Position numbers and translations under genes: made by a program. DNA of 64,000 bases from Metallyticus violacea (lineage: Eukaryota > Arthropoda > Insecta > Mantodea > Metallyticidae): positions 81,001,001 through 81,065,000 of the forward strand of contig CM060831.1 of assembly GCA_030762175.1 (NCBI GenBank), read 5' to 3'. Shown in pieces: positions 11,162 to 23,352 of this stretch. How positions within the stretch are numbered: position 1 is the stretch's first letter; every line of letters begins with the position of its first letter. The notes below the pieces were generated by a model. The model was not told the origin of the DNA. It worked only from the letters and a program-made list of their open reading frames with translations, and searched no databases.

Positions 11162-12448
11162 CTGAGGATACCAAAAATATATACACACTTTCACAGTAGA
11201 TATCTATGTAATATAATTCAAAGTTGAACCGAAAAACAACAGTAATGTGTAGTATGATGTTCTGTAAATAGATGTGACTCACATACATTATGATAGCGTT
11301 GTTATGTGACAGGTAAATCAACAATGAACAAATGAAGTCAAGATTATCGTATGATGTTCTGTAAACAGATGTGACTCATATTATGATAGCGTTGCTACGT
11401 GACAGCTGAATCAACAATGAATAAATGAAGCCAAGATTATTGTATGATGTTCTGTAAATAGATGTGACTCACATTATGATAGCGTTGCTACGTGACAGCT
11501 GAATCAACAATGAACAAATGAAGCCAAGATTATTGTATGATGTTCTGTAAATAGATGTGACTCACATACATTATGATAGCGTTGCTATGTGATAGGTAAG
11601 TAAACAATGAACAAATGACGTCAAGATTATCGTATGATGTTCTGTAAACAGACGTGACTCACATTATGATAGCGTTGCTACGTGACAGTTGAATCAACAA
11701 TGAACAAATGAAGCCAAGATTATTGTATGATGTTCTGTAAATAGATGTGACTCACATACATTATGATAGCGTTGCTATGTGATAGGTAAGTAAACAATGA
11801 ACAAATGACGTCAAGATTATCGTATGATGTTCTGTAAACAGACGTGACTCACATTATGATAGCGTTGCTACGTGACAGTTGAATCAACAATGAACAAATG
11901 AAGCCAAGATTATTGTATGATGTTCTGTAAATAGATGTGACTCACATACATTATGATAGCGTTGCTATGTGATAGGTAAGTAAACAATGAACAAATGACG
12001 TCAAGATTATCGTATGATGTTCTGTAAACAGACGTGACTCACATTATGATAGCGTTGCTACGTGACAGTTGAATCAACAATGAACAAATGAAGCCAAGAT
12101 TATTGTATGATGTTCTGTAAATAGATGTGACTCACATACATTATGATAGCGTTGCTATGTGATAGGTAAGTAAACAATGAACAAATGACGTCAAGATTAT
12201 CGTATGATGTTCTGTAAACAGACGTGACTCACATTATGATAGCGTTGCTACGTGACAGTTGAATCAACAATGAACAAATGAAGCCAAGATTGTTGTATGA
12301 TGTTCTGTAAATAGATGTGACTCACATACATTATGATAGCGTTGCTATGTGACAGGTAAATCAACAATGAACAAATGAAGTCAACATTATCGTATGATGT
12401 TCTGTAAACAAATGTGACTCACATTATGATAGCATTGCTACGTGACAG
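11162..12448 (+). mobile_element. Rosa-like copy B6: one transposon end expanded into a satellite
   Basis: It starts with the B-family terminal repeat (TGAGGATACCAAAAATATAT, then CACTTTCACAGTAGATATCT) and the usual subterminal sequence to 11251. The 5' untranslated region plus the first codons are then repeated in tandem to 12448. The transposase gene and the other inverted repeat are absent. The first bases therefore identify the array as transposon-derived. Confidence 0.88.
11252..12448 (+). repeat. Tandem satellite of 93/97-bp units forming 190-bp dimers
   Basis: Units begin with GTATGATGTTCTGTAAA at 11252, 11349, 11442, 11535, 11632, 11725, 11822, 11915, 12012, 12105, 12202, 12295 and 12392 (the last partial). 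From 11535, 97-bp type-A and 93-bp type-B units alternate, giving four 190-bp dimers that are nearly identical by eye. Each unit ends with ATGAAGCCAAGATTAT or a variant, which corresponds to the transposase start codon region of full B copies. Every unit contains TGACTCA. Four A units also contain TGACGTCA. Confidence 0.95.
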
Positions 12449-14172
12449 AAGAAAAAGGCGGCGTGTCAGTTTGGGCAGTTTCTGTACATGAAGCATGTTT
12501 ATAGTATTTATTATTGTATGTTTAGCTAGAGAGATAGCCGTATTCTGTCATAATTTGCTTGAATAAACTAGTTGGAAAAATTCTATTTGGCCAAATGGCG
12601 GCAACACTGTCAATATTGAATTATATTGATAAAAATAATGCCACAAAACAGAATCATATGGAAAATTCTCGTCATTCAAATGGCCAACAAATACTTTAGC
12701 GGTAGTATTTCTGCAATTGCTTTACACATTTAAAGAATTGAATGTTTAGTTCTCTTATCGTCCACAGTGCAAAAGAGAAGTAACAAACCATGTTATTGTA
12801 TCTAGAATTAGTTCCTGTGAGAATGAAGTACATATTTCCTTATTGGTGTAGTGGAAACCGCAAAACGCGACTACACGCTTGACTTCATTGATAAGTAACC
12901 AGAAATGTTAGATTTGCTTGTACGCACTCTTGTCACTGAAAACATGTATCATATTAAATTCTGGAAATTTAAATGGAAAACGTTCCATAATTAATGACGT
13001 TGAAATTCAATATATCTGAGATACAAAATTTCGTTTTCTTGAACAATGGCTCAAATGTACCTAATTAAATTAGCACATTTTAAAAAGAAAACTGCACAAA
13101 AACATAACTTCAGAAGTGCTATTTGGCAATACAATTGTGTTACTTAACATGTTTCATTTTATCTTTAGGCACGAGTTCTGTTAACAAAACATGAAGTTTT
13201 TCCTGTTTCCACAGAATTTTCTATGAAACTCTATATGACGTATTTCGTCGAGAAGTTATTGTAGATGTCTCCCTCGGTCTTAGCATTCACTTAGTAATAT
13301 TAGCAGAGGGTGAAAAATTGGCCAAAAGAATAACAAAGCCGCCTGCTTTAATTAGCCCGCGTCCTCTATCGATTAGCCCAGTTTTTGTTTCAAGCCCGGT
13401 CAGAGGTAAGATGGGGTCTAATTCCACGATGGGTTGGGACCGCCAGCATCTGTTACATTACGTGTACATCTATTTTAATCTAAGTTTCCATTTGTTCTCA
13501 ATTGAACGGAGTGAACTTGGTAATCGGCCCCAGCTTAGCGGAAATTGGGAAGCAGGTCTTTTCCTCTCCCTTTCCGTTAGATAATTTTCCCTCTTTTAAG
13601 CGGAAAGCGAGCTTTATTCAGCGAACGTTAAACCGATATAGAACAGTACGTTGCTTTTAGAACGAACTAAAACTTTTCATACAAAATGTTCGCTAATTGA
13701 AGAGAATTTGTTATACGCAAACGTATGCTACAGTTTTTTTTTTTTTTTTTTTTTTTTTTTGCAGAGAAAACAATACGTTCACTAATTATAATTACAAAAT
13801 ATTTTGTGTAACATTCCAAATAAAGTAAAAAAATGTGTAGAATTTTTAAAAACGATGATTCTGTGCTGGGCCAGTAAGGTACCAAACGGTGATCATATTT
13901 TTGACGATGAAAAATAAAACGAATGAAACTACTGCGGAAGAATGCTAAGCGCATATCTGAAAGTGTGAATAACTGCTATTAAAGTAAAGTGACCAATGCT
14001 AAGATCATAAGAACGGAACAGATGCAATAAGTCCTCTTTAAGCTAAGTGCAGATTGTAACTGGATTTAAGACTAAAGCATGAATCTAAAGTTCATAGTTA
14101 GCATTTCGCTATAAGTGTTTACTGACGTCCTTCTGACAGCATTTGGGAACGAAACTCGAACTGTCGGCTGTA
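12449..14172. other. Unassigned sequence; moderately GC-rich patch at 13330-13600
   Basis: No gene was recognised. The patch at 13330-13600 is richer in G and C than its surroundings and contains an 88-codon open frame without domain features. It could be a conserved non-coding element, but I cannot test conservation. A 27-bp poly-T run lies at 13734-13760. Confidence 0.35.
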
Positions 14173-14318
14173 AAAATCCTAAGTATGGCTTCCTTCGTAC
14201 ATTTATGGCACATAAAAGAACCTCAAGCATGAAAGAACCTCTCAGCAAAATTTATTTCAATGGGACGCTGATGACCTGACATGACAAATATTATCCGTAA
14301 ATAAACTAAATAAATAAA
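14173..14318 (+). repeat. S1 SINE body fragment, headless (copy f)
   Basis: It matches the S1 body only: TGTAAAAATCCTAAGTATGG, then the GGGACGCTGATGACCTGA block and a GTAAATAAA tail. The tRNA head is missing, as in a 5'-truncated retroposed copy. Confidence 0.75.
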
Positions 14319-15445
14319 TATACTAGAACATCATGTGAGGCAAAAAGAACTATGAAGTTATAGGCACAGATCTTGGAAATCCAATCAAAAAATTCCGGAC
14401 TTGGTTCGCATTTAGATGTGTAACTATATCCCTGAAAAATTGCATCAAGTAAAAGCCGGTTTTCTAATCTCTACGGCGTTACAACGTGCATTTCTTCAAA
14501 CATTTGCTGCCACCTACAAAATCCATGAATTAATTTCTACTATAATGATTAGGAATTCATTTTAGCACCTGCCTTCAGGCAGTGCCTCTGCCCTACCTTG
14601 CTCCGCTCCTTCTGGTGGTCACAGAATTCTTTCAAAATTGTAATTTAACACGCATAGAACATTTCCTCTAAAGTGATGCTTTCAAACTTTTGCAAACAGA
14701 TGACATTCTGTCGTCACGCAGTAGCTGCATAAACGAAGGCAATTCCTCACCTATTAGAGTAACTTTAAAAAGAACGTAAAATCCAAATTAAGGTCCTATT
14801 AATTAATGAAAGTAAATAAGTTATGGCATTACTGTATGGTATTACAGAAAAAAATATATAATTCTTACAATCTAAAAGGATAACAAAAGAGAAACCACAT
14901 TTTTAAAATTATTATTATTATTATTATTATTATTGAGATTAAACCATAAAAATTAATGTATGTTATTAATTAAATGAAATATATGACCACTGATAGACTA
15001 TACTGTGAGTATTTTTAAATATTTATTAATATAACCATGTTTATGAACTGAGCCCTTGGTATCATTTTTACATTTACTAAAATAGAGAGAAATAACAGAA
15101 AATTTCGTGTTACATTGTGTATTTAAGAAGATGATATTCATATGTTTCAATAAAACAAAAACATGTTACTATTTAAAAACAATTACAATGCACAAAGCAA
15201 ATAAAAGCAATCGAAAGTTACATCGATTTTCGTTGGCTTTGAAATTTAATTTAAATGTTTTTTGTAGTAAAAACATGTGACATAAACGTTTTCTGAACAT
15301 TATTACAGAGCGCTCTTACGTACGAATATAATTCTCAAACACATATTAGATTAATATTTCACATTTGCTATCTTTACGACGATGATTCTGTTAAATATAA
15401 AACATATGTAACGTTATAAATACATTTTATATGCTGAATTTTCTG

Positions 15446-16140
15446 GTAAATCCTCACTCCTAATAATCTGATTTCAATGATTTCCAAAAATTATTTTTCA
15501 TATTTGTTTAAATGGTAAATGCCGAGTTTAGTAGCAAAAAAAAAAAATGGTGCTGCTAGAGTGATTTTTAAATGTTCGGTGTTAGTTAAACCCCCACTTC
15601 TAATTGCCCGATTTCCCTGATTTTCAAAAAGTATTTATTTATTCTATTTAAATGATATATATGGAGTTTTGTTACGAAAAAATAAATATTAATGCTGCTA
15701 GAGCGATTTTTAAATTTTATGTTTCAGTTAAGCCCTCCCCCGTCCCAATAGCACCATTTCACTGCTTTTCGGAAACTATTTATTTTTATTTCATTTCAAT
15801 AACATATACCGACTGTTCTTTAAAAAAAATGGTGGCCCTAGAGAGATTTTAAAAATTTTACTCTAACCCCTATTCGTTTTTCAGGTATGCCTCCACTTCT
15901 AATAGCCGGATTACCATGATTTTCTAAAATACCTTTATCAATTTATTTTAAAGAAATATACACATTTTCGTTGAGAAAAAAAATTGCGGCCGCTAGAGCG
16001 ATTTTTCAATTTTTTTCAAATATCTATCCTTTAGGTTAACCCCCGCCCCAATGGTTCAATTTTTCTGGTTAACGAACTCGACAAATCGTTTATACAATGC
16101 CGAGTTTCGTTTAGAAAAAAGAAAAATTGTGACCATGTTT
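15446..16140 (+). repeat. ~150-bp tandem repeats in the left foldback arm
   Basis: Between four and five degenerate units repeat the order CTAATNNCCCGATTTCC, TTTTCNAAAANTATTT, TTTAAATGATATAT, CGAGTTTNGTT, then GCTGCTAGAGCGATTTTTAA. Similar units occur at 43440-43935. Confidence 0.8.
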
Positions 16141-16342
16141 TTTTTTTCTCCTTTTTTCCTTTATTGTCATATTCGGTGCCTAGCAGGCAGGGTCGATGGA
16201 GAATTGAAAAAAATGTTTCAATAATCGTTTAATGTGTACAACCGGAGTTTATTAAAAGGCGGTAAAACAAAGAAGAATAACATTGAAATATATCGTAAGT
16301 TAATTATTTTGGTTTCAAAACTCAATCGTTATTTCAACCGAG

Positions 16343-16625
16343 AACTATAAAACTCGGTGGTCTAGAGGTAAAGCTCTCGACCGCATGTCCTCTGGGAAGG
16401 TCTTAATGCCGTGGGTTCCGTGTCGTAGATTTACGGCACGTTAAAGAACCCCCACACCTGAAAAAAAAATGTCCCTGAACAAATTTACCGGTCATTTTAT
16501 GTGCGAGGAACCTTAACAATACAGTTGATGCACTTCAAACAATGGATTGACCACCTATAAGTGCAAACGCAGTCAAAACCCAATGGGACAGGCCTTAGGC
16601 CTAATCCTTGTAATCAACGGTGATG
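16343..16625 (+). repeat. Third tRNA-like SINE (S3), sharing a body with S1
   Basis: The head GGTGGTCTAGAGGTAAAGC resembles a tRNA A box. The body carries CCGTGTCGTAGATTTACGGC, followed by ACGTTAAAGAACCCC, close to the S1 body (CCCGTGTCGTACATTTACGG). The tail ends in a short GATGATGATG run. The B box is not clear. Confidence 0.55.
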
Positions 16626-17679
16626 ATGATGGACTATAAAAGACAGAATTGCACCCCCAACCATCGCATTAACATTCTTCCAAAAATACAAGGGTTGCAG
16701 TTTTGTATTGTACGTAAGTACTGGGTTTGACTGCTAGTTTGTTTGTCCCCCCCCCCATTGGAGTTCTCCCTTATCACGAAATGACAAATGCAAGGAGGCC
16801 GATAATACTGAAGCCCTCCGGGCACATTTGCGACGTCATAAATAAATTGCAATTGAAATTATTGTAGACTTTGACATTTGTTATGGTCGATTAAAAAAGA
16901 AAGGCAAGTTTGCTTGGATATGAGCACGTGATAAGCGGCCGTTTTACTTGTGCAACGTAACAATAACAAGTTAATGGGGTAATTATAGAATGAGCGGCAT
17001 TGTTTAACATAGGTGTTTTTGGAGTAATTTCACCGTAAGTCGTTTTATGCGCCATAAATAATTGCATGCTTCATTACTACGACTCAACACAGGTCATTTA
17101 CTTGGAAAGAGTGGGGGAGAATCATGACACTATGTTTGAAACCTGTTTGAAACGTTTTTAGCATTTTCGATATAAATGGCACTATAGTTAGGAAAAAAAA
17201 GTTTTTCCAAACTAACTAACCAAAGTTTTTATCAATAACAAATTCAGAAATTAAGGTGTTTCAACTGCTCATTATTGGGTTTCATCTGCGTCTCACCTGT
17301 GGTGGCCCAGTCCTATTTCATATTACATAAAATGTTTTCTATTCATTCCGGTTTTTATATTTCTGTATTCACCCAGTCTTGTTTGTTTGTTCAGGTACAG
17401 CAGTGCAATAATGGTATCATTTCTCAACAATAAATTCAAATAATTAAAATCTAAATTTTTTCTATTGATTTATTGTTTTACAACGTTAATAACAATAGCA
17501 ATAATGAAAATAATTTAGTTTACATGGATCCAACAAATAAGTTTTAAAGGGTCTGATTGAAAAATTTATCTGCAGCACCCGAAATGTCAGCAAAATATTT
17601 TACAACCATGACACGGTTATCGCAGTTTTATATAATGAAAAAGGTCTACATTATTATTTTTATATTTACCTAAAATTTA
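16626..17679. other. Central part of the foldback-like element, unassigned
   Basis: No transposase, SINE or gene was recognised between SINE S3 and the start of the right arm. AT-rich. Confidence 0.4.
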
Positions 17680-18531
17680 AAAATCGCCCTTTAAAATTAT
17701 GGAAATTGGATCATGAGCAATAGGGGATTTGAAAATCGAAATGTAGAAAGCGCTCGCGTATAATTTTCTCTATATTGTTTTAAAATAAAAGGACAAGTTA
17801 CATAATTCAGCATATAAAATGTATTTATAACGTTACATATGCTTTATATTTAACAGAAGCATCGTTGTAAAGACAGCAAATGTGAAATATTAATCTAATA
17901 TGTGTTTGAGAATTATATTTGTATGTAAGAGCGCTCTGTAATAACCTTCAGAAAACGTTTACGTTACATATTTTACTATAATAATATTGAAATTAAATTT
18001 CAAAGCCAATAATATGTAACTTTCGACTGTTTTTATTTGCCTGGTATATTTTTTCTGAATAGTAACATGTTTTTATTTTATTGAAACATGTGAACATCAT
18101 CTTCTTAAATACACAACGTAACTCGAAACTTTCTGTTATTTCTTTCTATTTTAATTAATTTAAAAATGATATCAAGGGCTCAGTTCATAAACTTGGTTAA
18201 ATTTAAAAATGTTTAAAAATACTCACACAGTATAGCTTTGTTTATCAGTGATCATATATTTCATTTAATTGATAGTATATCATTAATTTTTGTGGTTTGA
18301 TTCTCGGTAATAATAATCACAGTTCTAAAAATATGATTTCTCTTTTGTAATGCTTATAGGTTGCAGGAATTCTAACTTTGTTTCCCCAGCACCATACAAC
18401 ACACAGAAATGTCATAACTTATTTCAGTTCATTAATTAACAAGACCTAGTTTAGATTTTATATTCATTTTTATTAAACGTAATTCATCTCGTTGAGGAAT
18501 TCGTTAGTTTGCGCAGCTCCTGCGTGATGGA

Positions 18532-19876
18532 CTTTTAATTTCGATTCACTTTTCGTTCTGGAGAAAATGAAATAACTAGAAAAAATACGCCTTTATGAAT
18601 CTTTCAAGCGTACTAAATCTGCTTGGGTCAACTAACACATTGTCGTAATCAACAATGGAAATGCCTAAGACAGAATGTTTATAACAACATTCAAGGTTAC
18701 TAACATTGAAACGCGAACATGAAAGTAATTTTAAATTCTTGTAGATGCAAAACGTCACGACAATTTTCAATTTTCCTGCTTCCTATGTTTCTAAAATGCT
18801 TATAACTTCTGATTATTTTTCGAGTAAACTAATATACCTGAAAAAGTATGGACTTGACCCTATGTGCCCAACAGAAGCGTAAGTAGAATTTTATATAAAA
18901 AAGTGACTGTTCGTCGTTTTTCATGTCCTCAATTGTTAGCATAACCTCGTTGCGCATTATTGTATAATATGTAATAAAATAATGTAAAGTTACATTGTAG
19001 AATTGCAACTGATATTTCTAATAATTTGTTAAACTTTTCTTTGTTTTAATTTTCCTTCGGTGTTACTTTGACTTGTTAATTTTTATCGAAAATATGGTGT
19101 TTTCGGAATTAATATATTTAGCTATTGCAGTGCTTTATTCACTCTTGGGGTTTAAATGAAGCAATTTTTCTGTAATTAGATAATATAATAAGAATTATAA
19201 AGACTATGATGTGAGTTCAGTTTATTTTAATGTGAATAAATTTCATTTCGTATGCTTTGGAAGTCAGTGGAAGAAACATTTATTCTCTTCAAGCATCTGA
19301 ATGGGAAGATGCTAAAGTTATGTATTTATCTCTGCTTTTGTTCCGCCCTATTCGCATTTGTACGTTAAGTTGGACAAATAACGCCAGTTTGCAATACCAT
19401 CCCCGAAACTTCTTCGTACTCGATATCGTTCTTTTGTTCCCGGTTATGGACATTATTGGATTTATATTGCCGTTCCTTCCTCCAATTAAAGTTTTATTAC
19501 TATTTCTTTTTCCTTTCTTCGTCCTGATTTTTCCCGTGTTTCAGAACCCTGCTACTTAGATTCTTTTTATGAGAAAGTTCCATTTGTTGGTTTCCACTAC
19601 CACAGAGAGCTTTAATCCAGTTTATTAAACTTCCTCCTTTTGTGTCAGTTTCTCTTTCGCGAAAACTTTTACATATTCCTTTGGTATGATCACAACTTTT
19701 TACGATTTTAAAACTATAATTCATGTGAAATAGTTCAATTATTATCTTCCATCATTATAGTATTTTTTTAAAACTGCTAGATATAGTGGGTTAACAGAGA
19801 ACATTGATAAGAGGGAAAACAATTTCCTAAGTGAACAACTAACTGAAATTCTAATCGAAACATTGAACGCACCCTA
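18532..19876. other. Unassigned AT-rich stretch
   Basis: No gene or known repeat was seen. The 100-codon frame at 19257-19559 is hydrophobic and low in complexity, and I treat it as chance. Confidence 0.4.
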
Positions 19877-20161
19877 GTGTTTAACGCCCGTTTTTACTAC
19901 TGAGGCACCACAGGTAGTGGACACTGATGATACATGAGATGAAATGATAAATTGGGAAAGGACTGTTTAAGGGAAAAAAAAAACGTTCCCCCTAGTTTAG
20001 GTACCTTCCCGGCATTTGCCATTTAAGACTATTGAGGAAAACCTGGAAAAAAAAAACAAACAAACAAAGTCAGTCAGGGTGGACGATCCTGGTAGGATTC
20101 GAACCCCATACCTCCCGCTCACGAATCCCCGCCTTAACGACCTCGGCCACCCGTGGCGGTA
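19877..20161 (-). repeat. tRNA-derived SINE, family S2 (copy b)
   Basis: Read on the minus strand: head CCACGGGTGGCCGAGGTCGT, B-box-like GGGGTTCGAATCC, and a body ending in the conserved GGGCGTTAAAC near 19880. It has the same layout as the copies at 23091 and 50628. Confidence 0.9.
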
Positions 20162-20609
20162 ACTGCAATCAACCTCTAAGAGAAATATCACTTCATATAA
20201 AATATGTGTATAGTAAGTTAAGGCTTGATACGTTCATTATGTTTAACGTGCAATTTGTTGCACAGCTGTTTGTGACTAGAAAAAGATGAACAGCGTTCTG
20301 CAAATGAATGTCTCTCTCTGAATATCAAGAGGCGTTTAATTATGTGGACAAGGGAAGAAATGTTCCAACCTATTATTTCTTTACGCCAGTAGAACTAGCA
20401 GAGAAGACGATGGCAAAAAAGCGCCAGTAATGTTGAACCTATGAAATATGGATAAAGACAATTTCCGACCTAGTGAAAGAATGAACTTTTATAACGTGCC
20501 ATTTAACAGGACAAACCAAACAAGGGTATGTTAGCACTGAGCTCGCTACAACTTACAAGGTCCAGAGTCTGGAAGTTTAGGCATTTGTTATGGTTAAAAT
20601 AATAGAAGC
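20162..20609. other. Unassigned sequence
   Basis: Nothing recognisable was seen between the S2 SINE and the solo foldback arm. Confidence 0.4.
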
Positions 20610-21125
20610 AACAGCAAAAGCAATGAAAATCGATGTAACTTTCGATTGTTTCTACATGCTTTGTGCGATGCAACTGTTTCTGAATAGTAACATGTTTTTG
20701 TTTTATTGAAACATAAGAATATCTTCTTTGTAAACACGCAAGTAACTGGGAACTTTCTGTTATTTCTCTCTATTTTAGTGAATGTAATTATATAAAGGGT
20801 TAAGTTCATAAACATGATTACGTTTAAAATACCCACACACATATAGCTTTGACTGTCAGTGATCATATATTTCATGTTATACTAATAATTTTATGGTTTA
20901 AATTCAATAATAACAATGAATATAGTTCTAAATATGTGGTTTCTCTTTTGCGTTTATTATAGGTTGCAAGATTTCTAATTTTGTTTCCCTAATACCACAC
21001 AGTAATGCCATAACTTATTTCAAATTATTGATTTATAAGATATAATTAGGATTTTATATTCATTTTTATTAAATGTTATTCAACTCGGCGAGGAATTCGT
21101 TTAGTTTACGCAGCTCCTGCGTGAC
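20610..21125 (+). repeat. Solo copy of the foldback-like right arm
   Basis: It has the same orientation and order as 17900-18531: ATGTAACTTTCGATTGTTTC, TAGTAACATGTTTTTGTTTT, GATCATATATTTCAT, and the end TTTACGCAGCTCCTGCGTGA. No facing inverted arm was found nearby. Confidence 0.75.
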
Positions 21126-22210
21126 GGAGTTTTTTCCTCATTCAGAATATAACAATTTAAACAAATGAAACCGATTATAACAAGTGACTGTTATGGTACT
21201 AGTAAACAAATGAATAGAGCGCCCGTATTTACTCACTGTTTATCGTTTGTGTAGATATAGCAAGAATTTAATTTAAAAGGTATGTTGTGCAGATATACAA
21301 TAGGCAAAACTACCTTCTTTAAATTATATATATTGTCACTTTTTAGTTGTATCCTCAAAAAACACAATTAAAATTCTCTTTGAATTCAAAGCTTGCAATG
21401 AAAATATGACATTCTCAAACTCTCCGGACGATAAGGAATTAGTCAAGTTTATATACCATTTAAGTAGGCTATTTTGTGTTTTTAGGACCAAAATTGTAAA
21501 GCTGGTATAATTGGAATAAAAAGAACATTTTATGAACACGGTGTTTGAACAATCAATAATTTACAAATTCATTTATAATTTTAATCCAATAGCTTCGCTG
21601 ACATGTTAGAAATAATCGTTAAAAACCTTGTATTACTCCTCGTTTTTTATTCCCCTAGTTTAGTTTTCAGAAAACAGTTGTTAATTCAGCTTTTCATCCT
21701 GATTTCTAGAGTATTCTGCATCACTAGGCCAAATCTTGTTCTTTTCCTATATTTTATTCCCTCATAACTGATAACGGTGACTTATTTTTACGTTTTGAAA
21801 CACTTTGCTTTTCAATGTTCACCGTATTTTTAAAATATCACATAGTGTTTGTTCGTTTCCATTGAACTTGTGTTTTTAAAAGCATTAGTTGAAAGCGCTT
21901 TGAAACAATTACATATATATTCAAGATCAACACCACTATGAAAAATCTTTATTGACTCTAGTATGCTCACGTAAAAGATATTAAGTCCCACGTCATTATA
22001 CACTCGTTTTTTTTCCCTTTTCTTTTGCGTAGGAATAGCGACAAAACACCCTTAAGCTTGTAATATCGTTGTAATGTCTATAACTCGAAAAATAATATAT
22101 CATTTGAAAAGTAATACATAAAAAAAAAATTCACTTTTGCAATGTCTAAATGTACTGGGTGAGGAATGCTTGACGCAACCGCGAGATCCTGCTGGAAGCG
22201 CTATGTCGGC
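21126..22210. other. Unassigned AT-rich stretch
   Basis: No gene or known repeat was recognised. Confidence 0.4.
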
Positions 22211-22468
22211 GGAGGTGGGGAGTACGAGGTCGTTTAGACGCGAACTCGTGAGCGGGAGGCCTGATTTCGAATCCCGCCAGGACCTTTCTTCCTGAGTGAG
22301 ATTTTTTCCAGGTTTTCCCAGTCCTCATAAATGGCAATTTCCGGGGAGGTACCCTAATCTTAGACCTGGAACGTTTCCTTCCTTAAAAAAATAATCACTT
22401 ACCAATATATCATTTCATCTCATGTATCACCACTGTTGTGTCTCTGTAGTAAAAACGGGCGTTTAACA
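22211..22468 (+). repeat. tRNA-derived SINE, family S2 (copy c)
   Basis: The head is diverged, with a small insertion before ACGAGGTCGTTTAGACGCG. It keeps the B box TTTCGAATCCCGCCAGGACC, the body and the terminal GGGCGTTTAAC. Confidence 0.85.
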
Positions 22469-23090
22469 ATATTCATCCATGAAATCAAGTGTTTGTTAGG
22501 CGACGCAATACAGTGTATTGAGTGAAAGTGTATCAAGTGAACGGGGGAATACTAATGTATTCATGTACAATTCACATGTGCGTACAGAATCAGCGCGTGC
22601 TGTAAGGAGACTATTTGGATAGTAATTTCTTGATGGTTTTCAGCACCTCCATGCTTAATATACGTGAGTAATTTACTTTTTAAGTGTTTTTGTTATGTAT
22701 GTTAGAAATAACTTACCAGCCGGTCTTACGCCGCGAAAACGGTTGCATGAATGATCGTTCACCCCGCATATGAAAACACTAAAAATGTAACTTTTAGATT
22801 ACTAGTTGTAATGTAAATATGTGCAGCAAGCATTAAATACAAATAGCCCACATTTTTAATATAGTCAAAAATATTATAACTTTTTCACTTCAGGTCCTTT
22901 AATCCCTGCATTCCTTTAAATCGTCCCAACGCTCAGCTGGACGGAACTGGAACGATGCTTTTCAGCCATGAGCTATAATATTTTCGAGGATTTAAGGTGC
23001 ATATGCACCGATATATTTGCGTTTGCAGAATAAATATTTTCGATTGATAAATATCGACATGGCATTCGAACTTATTCCATCTTATCAATG
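22469..23090. other. Unassigned sequence
   Basis: Nothing recognisable was seen between the two S2 SINEs. Confidence 0.4.
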
Positions 23091-23352
23091 ACCGCCACGA
23101 GTGCCCGAGGTCGTTAAGGCGCGGACTCGTGAGCTGGACTCTGGAGTTGGAATCCCGCCAGGACCGCCCTCCCTGGCTGAGGTCTTTTCCAAGTTTTCCT
23201 CAGTCCTCATATATGGCAAATGCCGGGGAGGTACCCTTGGACGTTTCCTTCCTAAAATAAAAAAATCCTTTCCCAATATATCATTTCATCTCATGTATCA
23301 TCAGTGTTCACCGCCTGTGGTGCCTCGGTAGCAAAAACGGGCGTTAAACATC
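23091..23352 (+). repeat. tRNA-derived SINE, family S2 (copy d)
   Basis: Head CCCGAGGTCGTTAAGGCGCG, B box GAGTTGGAATCCCGCCAGG, and the full body to GGGCGTTAAAC. Same orientation as copy c, about 620 bp downstream of it. Confidence 0.9.

Larger units (their letters stand above)
14711..18531. mobile_element. Foldback-like element with long inverted arms
   Basis: The left arm (from 14711, TCGTCACGCAGTAGCTGCAT) and the right arm (ending at 18531, GCGCAGCTCCTGCGTGATGG) are inverted copies. Matching blocks run inward through ATTAATTAATGAA, the GAACTGAGCCCTTG block, AGAGCGCTCTTA and TATGCTGAATT (left 15430, right 17812). The arms span about 14711-15440 and 17680-18531, with tandem repeats continuing the left arm to about 16140. 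The middle holds SINE S3 and unassigned DNA. No transposase was seen. The structure resembles foldback transposons, but the family is not identified. Confidence 0.7.

Noticed and set aside
11252..12448. Regular repeats that could suggest a CRISPR array
   Set aside because: Units are adjacent 93/97-bp tandem copies with no unique spacers, and they derive from a eukaryotic transposon.
13318..13584. 88-codon frame in the GC-richer patch
   Set aside because: No recognisable family and no supporting splice sites. Kept only as a possible conserved non-coding patch.
19257..19559. 100-codon plus-strand frame
   Set aside because: Hydrophobic, low-complexity, no domain, no splice context. Probably chance.
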